This document shows positions 27,088 to 35,321 of a DNA stretch of 35,520 bases, piece by piece. A program made the position numbers and the translations under genes. Location of the stretch: the NCBI GenBank assembly GCA_021786615.1, contig JAJYMZ010000095.1:1-35520 (forward strand), given 5' to 3'. The notes beneath the pieces were generated by a model. It saw only the letters and a list, made by a program, of their open reading frames with translations, made no database searches and was not told the origin of the DNA. The DNA comes from Acidobacteriota bacterium (lineage in GTDB: Bacteria; Acidobacteriota; Holophagae; Holophagales; Holophagaceae). Position 1 is the first letter of the stretch. Each line of letters opens with the position of its first letter.

Positions 27088-28304
27088 GCGTACCCATGGA
27101 ATCCATCGCCCTCTCAACCCAAACGCTCGATGGCGACAAGATGATCGTCAACATGGGGCCGACGCATCCGTCCACCCATGGCACGCTGCGCATCGTCCTG
27201 GAACTGGAAGGCGAGTTCATCACCCGCGCCACGCCGGAAATCGGTTACCTGCACCGCGGCGTCGAAAAGCTCGGCGAGAACCTGAGCTACCACCAGTTCG
27301 TGACGCTGACGGACCGGCTGAACTACTGCTCCAGCATCATGAACAATGTGGGCTATTCCCACGCGGTGGAGAAGCTCCTGGACCTCCAGATCCCCGAGCG
27401 CGCGAAGGTCATCCGGGTGCTGGTCTCGGAGCTGGCGCGCATCGCGGACCACATCGTGTGCATCGGCATCAACGCCGTGGACCTGGGCGCCTTCACGGCG
27501 TTCTTGTACCTCTTCAGGCAGCGTGAGACGGTCTATGACTTATTCGAAATGGCCGCGGGCCAGCGCCTGCACACCAGCTTCACGCGCATTGGCGGCTTGT
27601 TCCGCGATCTGCCGGACGACTTCTTTCCGCTGGCGGAGCGTTTCCTGGAAGAGTGCCTTCCGGTCATTGACGAGCTGGAGGGCCTGCTCACCCACAATCC
27701 CATCTGGCACGACCGCACCAAGGGCATCGGCGCCCTTTCACCTGAGGATGCCATCTCCTGGGGCTACACGGGCCCCTGTCTGCGGGCTTGCGGGGTCCCC
27801 CAGGATCTGCGGAAGACCCAGCCCTATCTCGGCTACGATCAGTACGACTTCGACATTCCGGTGGGCACCACCGGCGACGTTTTCGATCGCTACCTGGTGC
27901 GCGTAGAGGAAATGCGCCAGTCGCTGCGCATCGTGCGCCAGGCCCTGGACAAGCTCCACGAGATCGGCCCGGGGCCCGTTCTAGTGGACGACTACAAGGT
28001 GGCCCTTCCCCCCAAGGAGAAGGTCTACACGCGGATGGAAAGCCTCATCCATCACTTCAAGCTCATCATGCACGGCATGGAGATGCCCGTGGGCGAGATC
28101 TACAGCGCCACCGAAGCCGCCAATGGCGAACTGGGCTTCTACATCGTCAGCGATGGGGGCAAGAGTCCCTATCGCATCCGCGTCCGCCCGCCCTGCCTGC
28201 CCATCTTCAGCAGCTTCGATCAGAAGGTCCGCGGCCGCCTCATCGCCGATGCCGTCTCTGAACTAGGAGCGATGAACATCATTGCTGGCGAGCTGGATCG
28301 GTAA
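27084..28304 (+). CDS. nuoD: NADH-quinone oxidoreductase subunit D
   Basis: NMGPTHPSTHGTLRIVLELEGE..GYLHRGVEKLGE; C-term NIIAGELDR; GTGA overlap with nuoC. Confidence 0.96.
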   Translation: MSVPMESIALSTQTLDGDKMIVNMGPTHPSTHGTLRIVLELEGEFITRATPEIGYLHRGVEKLGENLSYHQFVTLTDRLNYCSSIMNNVGYSHAVEKLLDLQIPERAKVIRVLVSELARIADHIVCIGINAVDLGAFTAFLYLFRQRETVYDLFEMAAGQRLHTSFTRIGGLFRDLPDDFFPLAERFLEECLPVIDELEGLLTHNPIWHDRTKGIGALSPEDAISWGYTGPCLRACGVPQDLRKTQPYLGYDQYDFDIPVGTTGDVFDRYLVRVEEMRQSLRIVRQALDKLHEIGPGPVLVDDYKVALPPKEKVYTRMESLIHHFKLIMHGMEMPVGEIYSATEAANGELGFYIVSDGGKSPYRIRVRPPCLPIFSSFDQKVRGRLIADAVSELGAMNIIAGELDR

Positions 28305-28415
28305 GTCGTAGGAGCGATGAGGACGAGCAACGCGAGTCCCACGGTGCCGAAGGCGCCGCCCGAAGGGCGAGCCGCTTGCGGCGAGTGAGCATCATCGCTG
28401 GCGAGCTGGATCGGT
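28264..28415. repeat. Duplicated nuoD 3' end, second copy split by a 69 bp GC-rich segment
   Basis: 28264-28275 = 28309-28320 (TAGGAGCGATGA); 28277-28302 vs 28390-28415 (CATCATYGCTGGCGAGCTGGATCGGT, 25/26). Confidence 0.88.
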
Positions 28416-28440
28416 GATGCGGCTTTGAACCAGACTATCC

Positions 28441-28926
28441 TTACGCTTTGTCCGTCAGCATCCACCGGTAGTGGTCCCGCAAACGTTCCAGCAGGATCAG
28501 CAACTGGTCCCGCTCTGCATCGCTGAGACAGCCATCTATATCCTCGCAGACGCTGGCGTGGATGGGCCGCACCTTGTCCTGGAAGGCGTCGCCCTTGGGC
28601 GTGAGGCGGATGCGGCTGCCGCGGCGGTCCTGGGGGTTCTCGCAGCGCTTCACCATCCCCTGGCCCGCCAGGCGGTTCACCAGCCGCGGCACGTCCGCGT
28701 TGCGGAAGATCATGCGCTCTTTGATCTCGCCGATGAGGTAGCCATCCTTGGGCCCGCCCGTGAGGATGCGCAGCACGTTGAATTGCTGGTCAGTGATGCC
28801 GGCTTTCTTGAAAACCTGTTCCTCGAGAATCCGCGAGACATGTTCCCGCGTCAGCAGCAGCGCCAAGGCCACCTCGTGGCCGGGCTCGATGGGCTTGCTG
28901 ATCTTCAGTTCTTCGCGCAGGTGCAT
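28441..28926 (-). CDS. MarR family transcriptional regulator
   Basis: EEQVFKKAGITDQQFNVLRILTGGP..RNADVPRLVNRLAGQGMVKRCENPQDRRGSRIRLTPKG. Confidence 0.9.
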   Translation of the reverse strand: MHLREELKISKPIEPGHEVALALLLTREHVSRILEEQVFKKAGITDQQFNVLRILTGGPKDGYLIGEIKERMIFRNADVPRLVNRLAGQGMVKRCENPQDRRGSRIRLTPKGDAFQDKVRPIHASVCEDIDGCLSDAERDQLLILLERLRDHYRWMLTDKA

Positions 28927-28966
28927 GGCTCCTTCAGAGTATCTGAATCGTGAATGAAAAATTTAG

Positions 28967-28987
28967 ATGTTGCAACATATATTGTTG
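28967..28987. promoter_or_regulatory. Candidate MarR operator in divergent marR-yceI region
   Basis: Perfect palindrome ATGTTGCAACAT (28967-28978) overlapping CAACA-N5-TGTTG (28973-28987). Confidence 0.55.
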
Positions 28988-29031
28988 AATCCATACTGGA
29001 CTCGGCCCCTTGGCCTTTCCCGGAGATTCCC

Positions 29032-29640
29032 ATGCACACCACCAGCCCCTTCCTCCGCTTATTGCTTCCGGCGTTGCTGCTGGTCGCACCGGCATTTGCG
29101 GCGGACAACTATAAAATCGATTCAGTCCATTCCGAAGTGGGATTCAAGATCCGCCACCTGGTGTCCAAGACCTCGGGCCGCTTCACTGCCTTCCATGGAA
29201 CGATTTCGGTGGATCCCAAGGATCTGTCCAAGTCCTCGGTGGAGGTCACCATTGAAGCGGCGAGCATCAATACCGACAACGAGTACCGCGACAAGGACCT
29301 GCGCAGCGAAAAATTCTTCGATGTGGCCAAGTACCCCACCATCACCTTCAAGAGCACCGGAGTGAAAGAAGTCAGCAAGGGCAAGCTGGAGATCACCGGC
29401 GACTTCACGCTGCACGGGGTCACCAAGCGCATCAGCTTCCCCATCACCAGCCTGGGCACGGTTCCTGGGATGAAACCCGGCAGCACCGTCATCGGATTTG
29501 GCGATGGCGCGCTCAAGCTGAACCGCCACGACTTCGGCATCAGCGCTTTGAGGGGCATGCTGGGCGACGATGTGGACATCAGCCTGGATGTGGAGGCCGT
29601 CAAACAGGCGCCGGAAGCCTTGGCGAACACGAAAAAATAA
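29032..29640 (+). CDS. YceI family periplasmic protein
   Basis: Signal peptide; DNYKIDSVHSEVGFKIRHLVSKTSGRFTAFHGTI; FKSTGVKEVSKGKLEITGDFTLHGVTK. Confidence 0.93.
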   Translation: MHTTSPFLRLLLPALLLVAPAFAADNYKIDSVHSEVGFKIRHLVSKTSGRFTAFHGTISVDPKDLSKSSVEVTIEAASINTDNEYRDKDLRSEKFFDVAKYPTITFKSTGVKEVSKGKLEITGDFTLHGVTKRISFPITSLGTVPGMKPGSTVIGFGDGALKLNRHDFGISALRGMLGDDVDISLDVEAVKQAPEALANTKK

Positions 29641-29645
29641 TCCTC

Positions 29646-29689
29646 CCAGAACTGAAAAGGGCCGCCCTCGCGGCCCTTTTCAGTTCTGG
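29646..29689. terminator. Hairpin terminator after yceI
   Basis: CCAGAACTGAAAAGGGCCGC-CCTC-GCGGCCCTTTTCAGTTCTGG, perfect 20 bp stem with 4 nt loop. Confidence 0.88.
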
Positions 29690-29737
29690 TTAGTTTCAAG
29701 GAGGCAAGGGGTCTATCTTTGTTCCGTGAGGTGAGCC

Positions 29738-29971
29738 ATGGAACCCCAAATCGCGAAGAAGGAACCCGCGGTCCTCGCCCTGGAGCCGGGCACCTATTGG
29801 TGGTGCGCCTGCGGGCTCTCCAAGACCCAGCCATTTTGTGATTCCAGCCACAAAGGCTCGGGGATGGCGCCGTTGAAGTTCACCCTCGCAGAGTCCGAGC
29901 GCGTGGTGCTTTGCCAGTGCAAGCACAGCGGGAACAAGCCCTTTTGCGATGGCGCCCACAAGGCGCTTTGA
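29738..29971 (+). CDS. CDGSH iron-sulfur domain protein (two CDGSH motifs)
   Basis: CACGLSKTQPFCDSSH and CQCKHSGNKPFCDGAH. Confidence 0.9.
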   Translation: MEPQIAKKEPAVLALEPGTYWWCACGLSKTQPFCDSSHKGSGMAPLKFTLAESERVVLCQCKHSGNKPFCDGAHKAL

Positions 29972-30073
29972 TCCGCTGGCTCAGCCGCCCCGGGCGGATG
30001 TTTTCCAGGAGGGCAGTTCTGTGGTTGGGTGCCGGTTGCGGCTGCTATTCTGGAGCCTCGCGCGAGTGTGCCC

Positions 30074-30649
30074 ATGAACCATTCTCTTTCCCCCGAAACG
30101 ACTGACCAGGCTTTGGCCCCCGGCGAGCGGCTGCCGAGAAGCCAGCGCACCGAATTCAGCCCGGAAGCCATCGCGGAGATCCATGCCATCGCGGCGAGCT
30201 ACCCGGACAAGCTGGCGGCCACGCTACCGGCGCTGCACATCGCCCAGCGGGAGTTCGGGTTCGTGAGCCTGGACGCCATGAAAGCCGTGGCCCGCGCGCT
30301 TTCCATTCCCGAAGCCCATGTGTTCGGCGTGGCCAGTTTCTACACCATGTACCAGAAAAAGCCCGTGGGGAAATTCCACCTGCAGGTCTGCACCAACATC
30401 TGCTGCGCCCTCAGCGGCGGCGCCGAGTTCCTGGAAAAGGTCTGCGAGAAGACCGGCTGCAAGCCCGGCGGCGGCCCATCTCCGGATGGCCTGTGGAGCG
30501 TCGAGGAAGCCGAGTGCCTGGCTTCCTGCGGCAGCGCGCCGGTCATGCAGGTGAACGCCGATGTCTACGATGAAAACCTGGACGAAGCCAGGCTCGCCGA
30601 GATCATGAAAGCTTGTGAGCGCGGTGAATACCGCGAGTGGGCGAAGTAG
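30074..30649 (+). CDS. nuoE: NADH-quinone oxidoreductase subunit E
   Basis: ALHIAQREFGFVSLDAMKAVARALSIPEAHVFGVASFYTMYQ..VCTNICCAL..AECLASCGSAPVMQVN. Confidence 0.94.
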   Translation: MNHSLSPETTDQALAPGERLPRSQRTEFSPEAIAEIHAIAASYPDKLAATLPALHIAQREFGFVSLDAMKAVARALSIPEAHVFGVASFYTMYQKKPVGKFHLQVCTNICCALSGGAEFLEKVCEKTGCKPGGGPSPDGLWSVEEAECLASCGSAPVMQVNADVYDENLDEARLAEIMKACERGEYREWAK

Positions 30650-30670
30650 GCAGGATGCGGAGATAACGAC

Positions 30671-32041
30671 ATGGCCACCTTTCGAACGAAGCCTGACCAC
30701 CAGCGCTACACCTTCGAGGGCTTCGGCTCGGAGAAATATCCGAACTTGATGCTTCGGGGCGCCGGGGACCTGAACAACTGGCCCATGGCCACCTATGTCG
30801 CGAAGCACGAAGGCTACATGGCCGCGAAGAAGGCGCTCCAGATGGAGCCCGTGGCGGTGACGGAAGAGGTCAAGACCTCGGGCATCCGCGGCCGCGGCGG
30901 CGCGGGCTTTCCCGCGGGTCTCAAATGGTCCTTCATGCCCAAGGATTCCAGTGACCGGAAATTCACGCGCTACGTGGTGTGCAACGGTGACGAAGGTGAG
31001 CCCGGCACCTTCAAGGACCGCGCCATCCTTGAGTACAATCCGCACCAGCTCATCGAGGGCATGATCATCGCGGGCTGGGCCATGCAGTGCCAAACGGGCT
31101 TCATCTACATCCGCGGCGAATTCCTGTGGCTCATCGAAAAACTGGAATACGCCATCCAGGAAGCCAGGGATGCGGGCTACCTCGGCAAGGACATCCTGGG
31201 CACCGGCTGGGATTTCGATCTCATCGTCCATCGCGGCGCGGGCGCCTACATCTGCGGCGAAGAAACGGCGCTGCTCAACTCGCTGGAAGGCCGCCGCGGC
31301 GAGCCCCGCGTGAAGCCGCCGTTTCCGGCCGCCAAGGGCGCTTTCGGGCAGCCCACCACCATCAACAACGTGGAAACCCTGGCCGCGGTCCCGGCGATTC
31401 TGCGCATGGGGGGCGCCGAGTACGCCAAGCTCGGCCGGCCGAAGAATACGGGCACCCGCGTGTTCTGCCTGAGCGGCCACGTCAAGCGGCCCGGGCTTTA
31501 CGAACTGCCGCTGGGCCTGCCCCTGGACTTCATCATGAACGACCTGGGTGGGGGCTCCAGCACCGGCCGGAAGATCAAAGCCGTCATCCCCGGCGGTTCT
31601 TCCGCACCGGTCTTCAGCGAACAGGAATTCGGAACCTTGATGGATTTCGACAGCGTGCGCGACGCGGGTTCCATGGCGGGTTCCGGCGGCATCATCATGC
31701 TGGACGAAGACACCTGCATGGTGCAGGCCTGCCTGCGCCTCATCCGCTTCTACGCCCATGAAAGCTGCGGCCAATGCACCCCCTGCCGCGAAGGCTGCAA
31801 TTGGATGGAGATGATCCTGCACCGCATCGAACATGGTCATGGCCGCCTGGCAGACCTGGAACTGCTGGAGAGCATCACGCCCAATATCGCGGGGAAGACC
31901 CTATGCCCCCTCGGCGACGCCGCCTGCGGCCCCATGGATTCCATGCTCAAGAAATTCCACCTCGAGTTCGAGCACCACATCACCCACAAGACCTGCCTGG
32001 TGAGCGGCCATCAGCTGCTGGCCAATGTGGGCGGGCATTGA
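30671..32041 (+). CDS. nuoF: NADH-quinone oxidoreductase subunit F
   Basis: SGIRGRGGAGFPAGLKWSFM, NGDEGEPGTFKDR, GAGAYICGEETALLNSLEG, ESCGQCTPCREGCNW. Confidence 0.96.
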   Translation: MATFRTKPDHQRYTFEGFGSEKYPNLMLRGAGDLNNWPMATYVAKHEGYMAAKKALQMEPVAVTEEVKTSGIRGRGGAGFPAGLKWSFMPKDSSDRKFTRYVVCNGDEGEPGTFKDRAILEYNPHQLIEGMIIAGWAMQCQTGFIYIRGEFLWLIEKLEYAIQEARDAGYLGKDILGTGWDFDLIVHRGAGAYICGEETALLNSLEGRRGEPRVKPPFPAAKGAFGQPTTINNVETLAAVPAILRMGGAEYAKLGRPKNTGTRVFCLSGHVKRPGLYELPLGLPLDFIMNDLGGGSSTGRKIKAVIPGGSSAPVFSEQEFGTLMDFDSVRDAGSMAGSGGIIMLDEDTCMVQACLRLIRFYAHESCGQCTPCREGCNWMEMILHRIEHGHGRLADLELLESITPNIAGKTLCPLGDAACGPMDSMLKKFHLEFEHHITHKTCLVSGHQLLANVGGH

Positions 32042-32055
32042 TCTGTGGGCAGTGC

Positions 32056-32580
32056 CTACTTCAAAACGCTGTACACCAACGAGTAGTGCAGCACCTTGGT
32101 GAGCTTGGGGCTGCGGACGCTCACTTTGAGCAGCAGGGAATCGCCGCTGGGGGACAGCGTGAATTCGTTGGTGCGCTCGCCGTCCTTGGCCTTGTAGGTC
32201 TGCATGATCTGCGAAGGGCTGGCGCTGGCATTCACCCAGAAGGTTTCGCCATCCTCGCGGGTCCAGGCGGTGCCACCCTGCAAGGGCACTCGCACGGGCT
32301 TGCGGCCATCGAACTGGATGCTGACGCTGGATGCATCATGGCTGAGGACCACGCGGCGATAGGCGGGATTCACGTCCGCTAGGCGCTTCTCGGCATAGCC
32401 CCGCATCAGGAAGGGGACACCTTCGGTGGCCTGTTCGATGCCACTGGGCAGGTCGGGAGTCTGGCTCAGGGTGAAGGTGCCCGTGGGCGCCTTGAAGGTT
32501 TGAAGGACGATGGGCGCGGGTTTGGCGGTTTCCGCCGTCAGGAGGGCGGGGACGATGAGAAGGGTCGCGAACATGTTCAT
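32056..32580 (-). CDS. Secreted hypothetical protein
   Basis: Signal-peptide start MNMFATLLIVPALLTAETAKPAP; beta-rich. Confidence 0.6.
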   Translation of the reverse strand: MNMFATLLIVPALLTAETAKPAPIVLQTFKAPTGTFTLSQTPDLPSGIEQATEGVPFLMRGYAEKRLADVNPAYRRVVLSHDASSVSIQFDGRKPVRVPLQGGTAWTREDGETFWVNASASPSQIMQTYKAKDGERTNEFTLSPSGDSLLLKVSVRSPKLTKVLHYSLVYSVLK

Positions 32581-32657
32581 GTGGATCTCCGAGAAAGCGC
32601 TTGTCAGCACCCTTAAAGAATGTGAGCTTTTATTCACATCTTCCACTCGCATCCGCC

Positions 32658-33299
32658 ATGAGCCCAACCAACCCCTCTCAAGTACGCAAAACGCCGCGCC
32701 AGCGCCGTTCCGCGGAAACCGTGGAGGCGATCCTCACCGCCGCGGCTCACATTCTCGAGAAGGAAGGCTTCGAGGCCGCCACCACCAATCGCGTGGCCGT
32801 GGAAGCCGGCGTGAGCATCGGCAGCCTCTACCAGTACTTCCCCAACAAAGAATCGCTGGTGCGCGCGCTCAACGACCGCCACACCAAGGAGATCCTGGAT
32901 CTCCTGCGCAAGCGCTTCGGCGAACTCCAGGAAGCGCCGCTGAAAAACTCCGTGAGGGCCATCGTGCAGACCATGGTGGAAGTCCATCGGGTGAATCCCG
33001 CCCTGCATCGCGTGCTGGTGAACGTCGTGCCCGGCATCGGCGGACTCGCGGAAACTCGGGTGGTGGAAGATGCCGCAGCGGCTCTGCTCACCCAGTTCCT
33101 GAAGGCCCGCAGGGCCGAGCTGCGGCCCCTGAATTTCGAGCTTTCAGCCTTCATGCTGGTGCATGCGGTGGAAGCCCTGACCCACGCCGTCGTGCTGGAA
33201 CGGCCGGAGCTGCTGAAGGGCGAGGCCTTCGTGGATGAGGCGTCGCGGATGATCCTCGGGTACTTGCGAACTTCCGCCCTCGACCACCCTGAGACTTGA
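32658..33299 (+). CDS. TetR/AcrR family transcriptional regulator
   Basis: TPRQRRSAETVEAILTAAAHILEKEGFEAATTNRVAVEAGVSIGSLYQYFPNKESLV. Confidence 0.93.
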   Translation: MSPTNPSQVRKTPRQRRSAETVEAILTAAAHILEKEGFEAATTNRVAVEAGVSIGSLYQYFPNKESLVRALNDRHTKEILDLLRKRFGELQEAPLKNSVRAIVQTMVEVHRVNPALHRVLVNVVPGIGGLAETRVVEDAAAALLTQFLKARRAELRPLNFELSAFMLVHAVEALTHAVVLERPELLKGEAFVDEASRMILGYLRTSALDHPET

Positions 33300-33304
33300 A
33301 ACGC

Positions 33305-33338
33305 TGAACTCACGACTCTGAACTCACGACTCTCGACT
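33305..33338. repeat. Short heptad array, TGAACTCACGACTC x2
   Basis: 14-bp exact direct repeat 33305-33318 / 33319-33332, each two related heptads, followed by TCGACTA. Confidence 0.8.
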
Positions 33339-33342
33339 ACTC

Positions 33343-34272
33343 CTACTTCGCCATCAACGAATACATGATCGCTTTCTGCGCGTGCAGCCGGTTCTCGGCT
33401 TCGTCGTAGATGAGGCTGCGGGGACCGTCAATGACCTCTTCCAATACTTCATAGCCGCGGTAGGCCGGCAGGCAGTGGATGAAGATGGCGTCCTTGCCCG
33501 CGGCTTCCATGACGGCGTTGTCCACGGTGAAGCCTTTGAACGCGGCCATGCGCTCGGCCTTTTCCTCCTCCATGCCCATGCTCACCCAGGTGTCCGTGGC
33601 CACCACATGCGCGCCCTTCACGCCCTCCATCACGTCGTCGGTGAGGGTCAGCGTCGTGCCTTGGGCCGCATGGTCCTCCATGGCCGCTTCGACGATGGCC
33701 GCGTTGCAGAAATATTTCGGGTCCTTGGGCGTGATGATGGTGCAGTCCATGCCGGTTTTCCCGGTGCCTTGCATATAGGAGTGGGCCATGTTGTTGCCGT
33801 CGCCGATGTAGGCGAGTTTCAGGCCAGCGAGCCGCCCGAAGTGTTCCCGCACGGTCTGCAGATCCGCCATGATCTGGCAGGGATGTTCGAGATCCGTGAG
33901 GCCGTTGATGACGGGGACGGAGCCGTACTTCGCCAGGTCCGTGACGGTCTGATGGGCGAAGGTGCGGGCCATGATGCCCTGCACGAACCGGCTCATGACG
34001 CGGGCGGTGTCGTAGATGGGTTCGCCCCGTCCCAGCTGGATGTCCCGGGAGGACAAGAACTGCGCCACGCCGCCCAGCTGGTACATGCCTGCCTCGAAAC
34101 TCATGCGCGTGCGCGTGCTGGACTTCTCGAAAATCATCGCGAGGATCTGGCCCTTCAGTGCCTTGCTGAACCGCTTGGGGTGCTGCTTCATCTCGTCTGC
34201 GATATCCAGCAGCTGCTTGATCTGCTTCGCGGAGTAGTCATTGATGGAGAGGAAATGGGACGGCTTGGGCAT
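33343..34272 (-). CDS. argF: Ornithine carbamoyltransferase
   Basis: FEKSSTRTRMSFEAGMYQLGG, HPCQIMADLQTVREHFG, FIHCLPAYRGYEV. Confidence 0.95.
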   Translation of the reverse strand: MPKPSHFLSINDYSAKQIKQLLDIADEMKQHPKRFSKALKGQILAMIFEKSSTRTRMSFEAGMYQLGGVAQFLSSRDIQLGRGEPIYDTARVMSRFVQGIMARTFAHQTVTDLAKYGSVPVINGLTDLEHPCQIMADLQTVREHFGRLAGLKLAYIGDGNNMAHSYMQGTGKTGMDCTIITPKDPKYFCNAAIVEAAMEDHAAQGTTLTLTDDVMEGVKGAHVVATDTWVSMGMEEEKAERMAAFKGFTVDNAVMEAAGKDAIFIHCLPAYRGYEVLEEVIDGPRSLIYDEAENRLHAQKAIMYSLMAK

Positions 34273-34493
34273 GGCGAGCTCCAGACAGAAAACAAAAACT
34301 CATTACCAGTGAATCACGGCTGAAAATTGTCGGGAACTGAAAGCACAAGGAATTGACGAAGTTTACAGCGGGGCCGTAACCAAAACGAGGCGAGGGTTGG
34401 TTCGTGCGAAATGCCTGGGTGGCACAAACTGCTTTCCAAACCAGCGCTGGCATGCATGAAAAGTTGGGAGTTCTCCCTCAAATACCTTCATCT

Positions 34494-34559
34494 CCGAAAA
34501 TCCCCGCGTATCCCCGGCTAAAAAAGCTTTTTCAGCCGGGGATACGCGGGGATTTTCGG
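34494..34559. repeat. Large perfect hairpin: 26-bp arms around AAAAAAGCTTTTTC core
   Basis: 34494-34519 CCGAAAATCCCCGCGTATCCCCGGCT / 34534-34559 AGCCGGGGATACGCGGGGATTTTCGG. Confidence 0.93.
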
Positions 34560-34661
34560 GGAGAAAAGGCAAGAACTTGGGCGAGTGCAATCTACGGAAC
34601 CAGAAACGATTCACAGCCGTCTGCGGCCAGCTTGAATTCTGTAACGTAAACCCCTGCCGAT

Positions 34662-35321
34662 TCAAAGCCCGTCGGCGATGAGGATGGCGGGCTGAAAGGG
34701 TAATTTCCCGGCGGCTGAAAACGATCCCATGCCCCAAATCACCAGGCGCTGCGCGTAGGGTCTCCACAGCTCCGGGTTCGCCATCACCGAGGCGATGGGT
34801 GGATGGAACATGAGATCTTCGGGCAGCTCCGCCAGTTCTTCGGCCGTCAGCGCCATGGCTTCTTCCAGGTCCCATAAAAAACCACAGCGGGCCTCGTGGC
34901 AGTCCGCCCAGAGCTGGAGCACTTCGCTGGGTTCGAAGCTGCTGAAGAGCACGCGGTCCAAGGCGTCCGCGGCTTCCACGGCGGCCAAAGCATTTTTCCA
35001 GCCGGGCTCTCCTTTCAGCTCCACATTGATGAGCTTCGCGGGCAGTTCCAGCACATCCCCCAGGCGCGGCACGTCTTCGCCATTCTTGAGCTTGGGCAGC
35101 TCGTTCACTTTCAGCTGCCGCAGGAGGCCGCCGCCCATGGCCGTGCGGGTCAGGTCGTCATCATGCAACACGCAGCAGACGCCATCCCGGGTGGGCTGCA
35201 CGTCCAGCTCGAAGCCATCCATTCCCGCCGCCAGGGCCTCGCGGAAGGCCTCCATGGAATTCTCCAGGTGCTTGGCGGAATAGCCGCGGTGACCGAGGAG
35301 CAAGGGTTTTTGGGAGGACAT
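34662..35321 (-). CDS. Glycerophosphodiester phosphodiesterase family protein
   Basis: LLGHRGYSAKHLENSMEAFREALAAGMDGFELDVQPTRDGVCCVLHDDDLTRTA. Confidence 0.92.
   Translation of the reverse strand: MSSQKPLLLGHRGYSAKHLENSMEAFREALAAGMDGFELDVQPTRDGVCCVLHDDDLTRTAMGGGLLRQLKVNELPKLKNGEDVPRLGDVLELPAKLINVELKGEPGWKNALAAVEAADALDRVLFSSFEPSEVLQLWADCHEARCGFLWDLEEAMALTAEELAELPEDLMFHPPIASVMANPELWRPYAQRLVIWGMGSFSAAGKLPFQPAILIADGL

Noticed and set aside
30224-31840. 538-aa minus-strand ORF
   Set aside because: Antisense shadow of nuoE/nuoF, His/Ala/Gly-rich with no family signature.
33382-34323. 313-aa plus-strand ORF
   Set aside because: Antisense shadow of argF.
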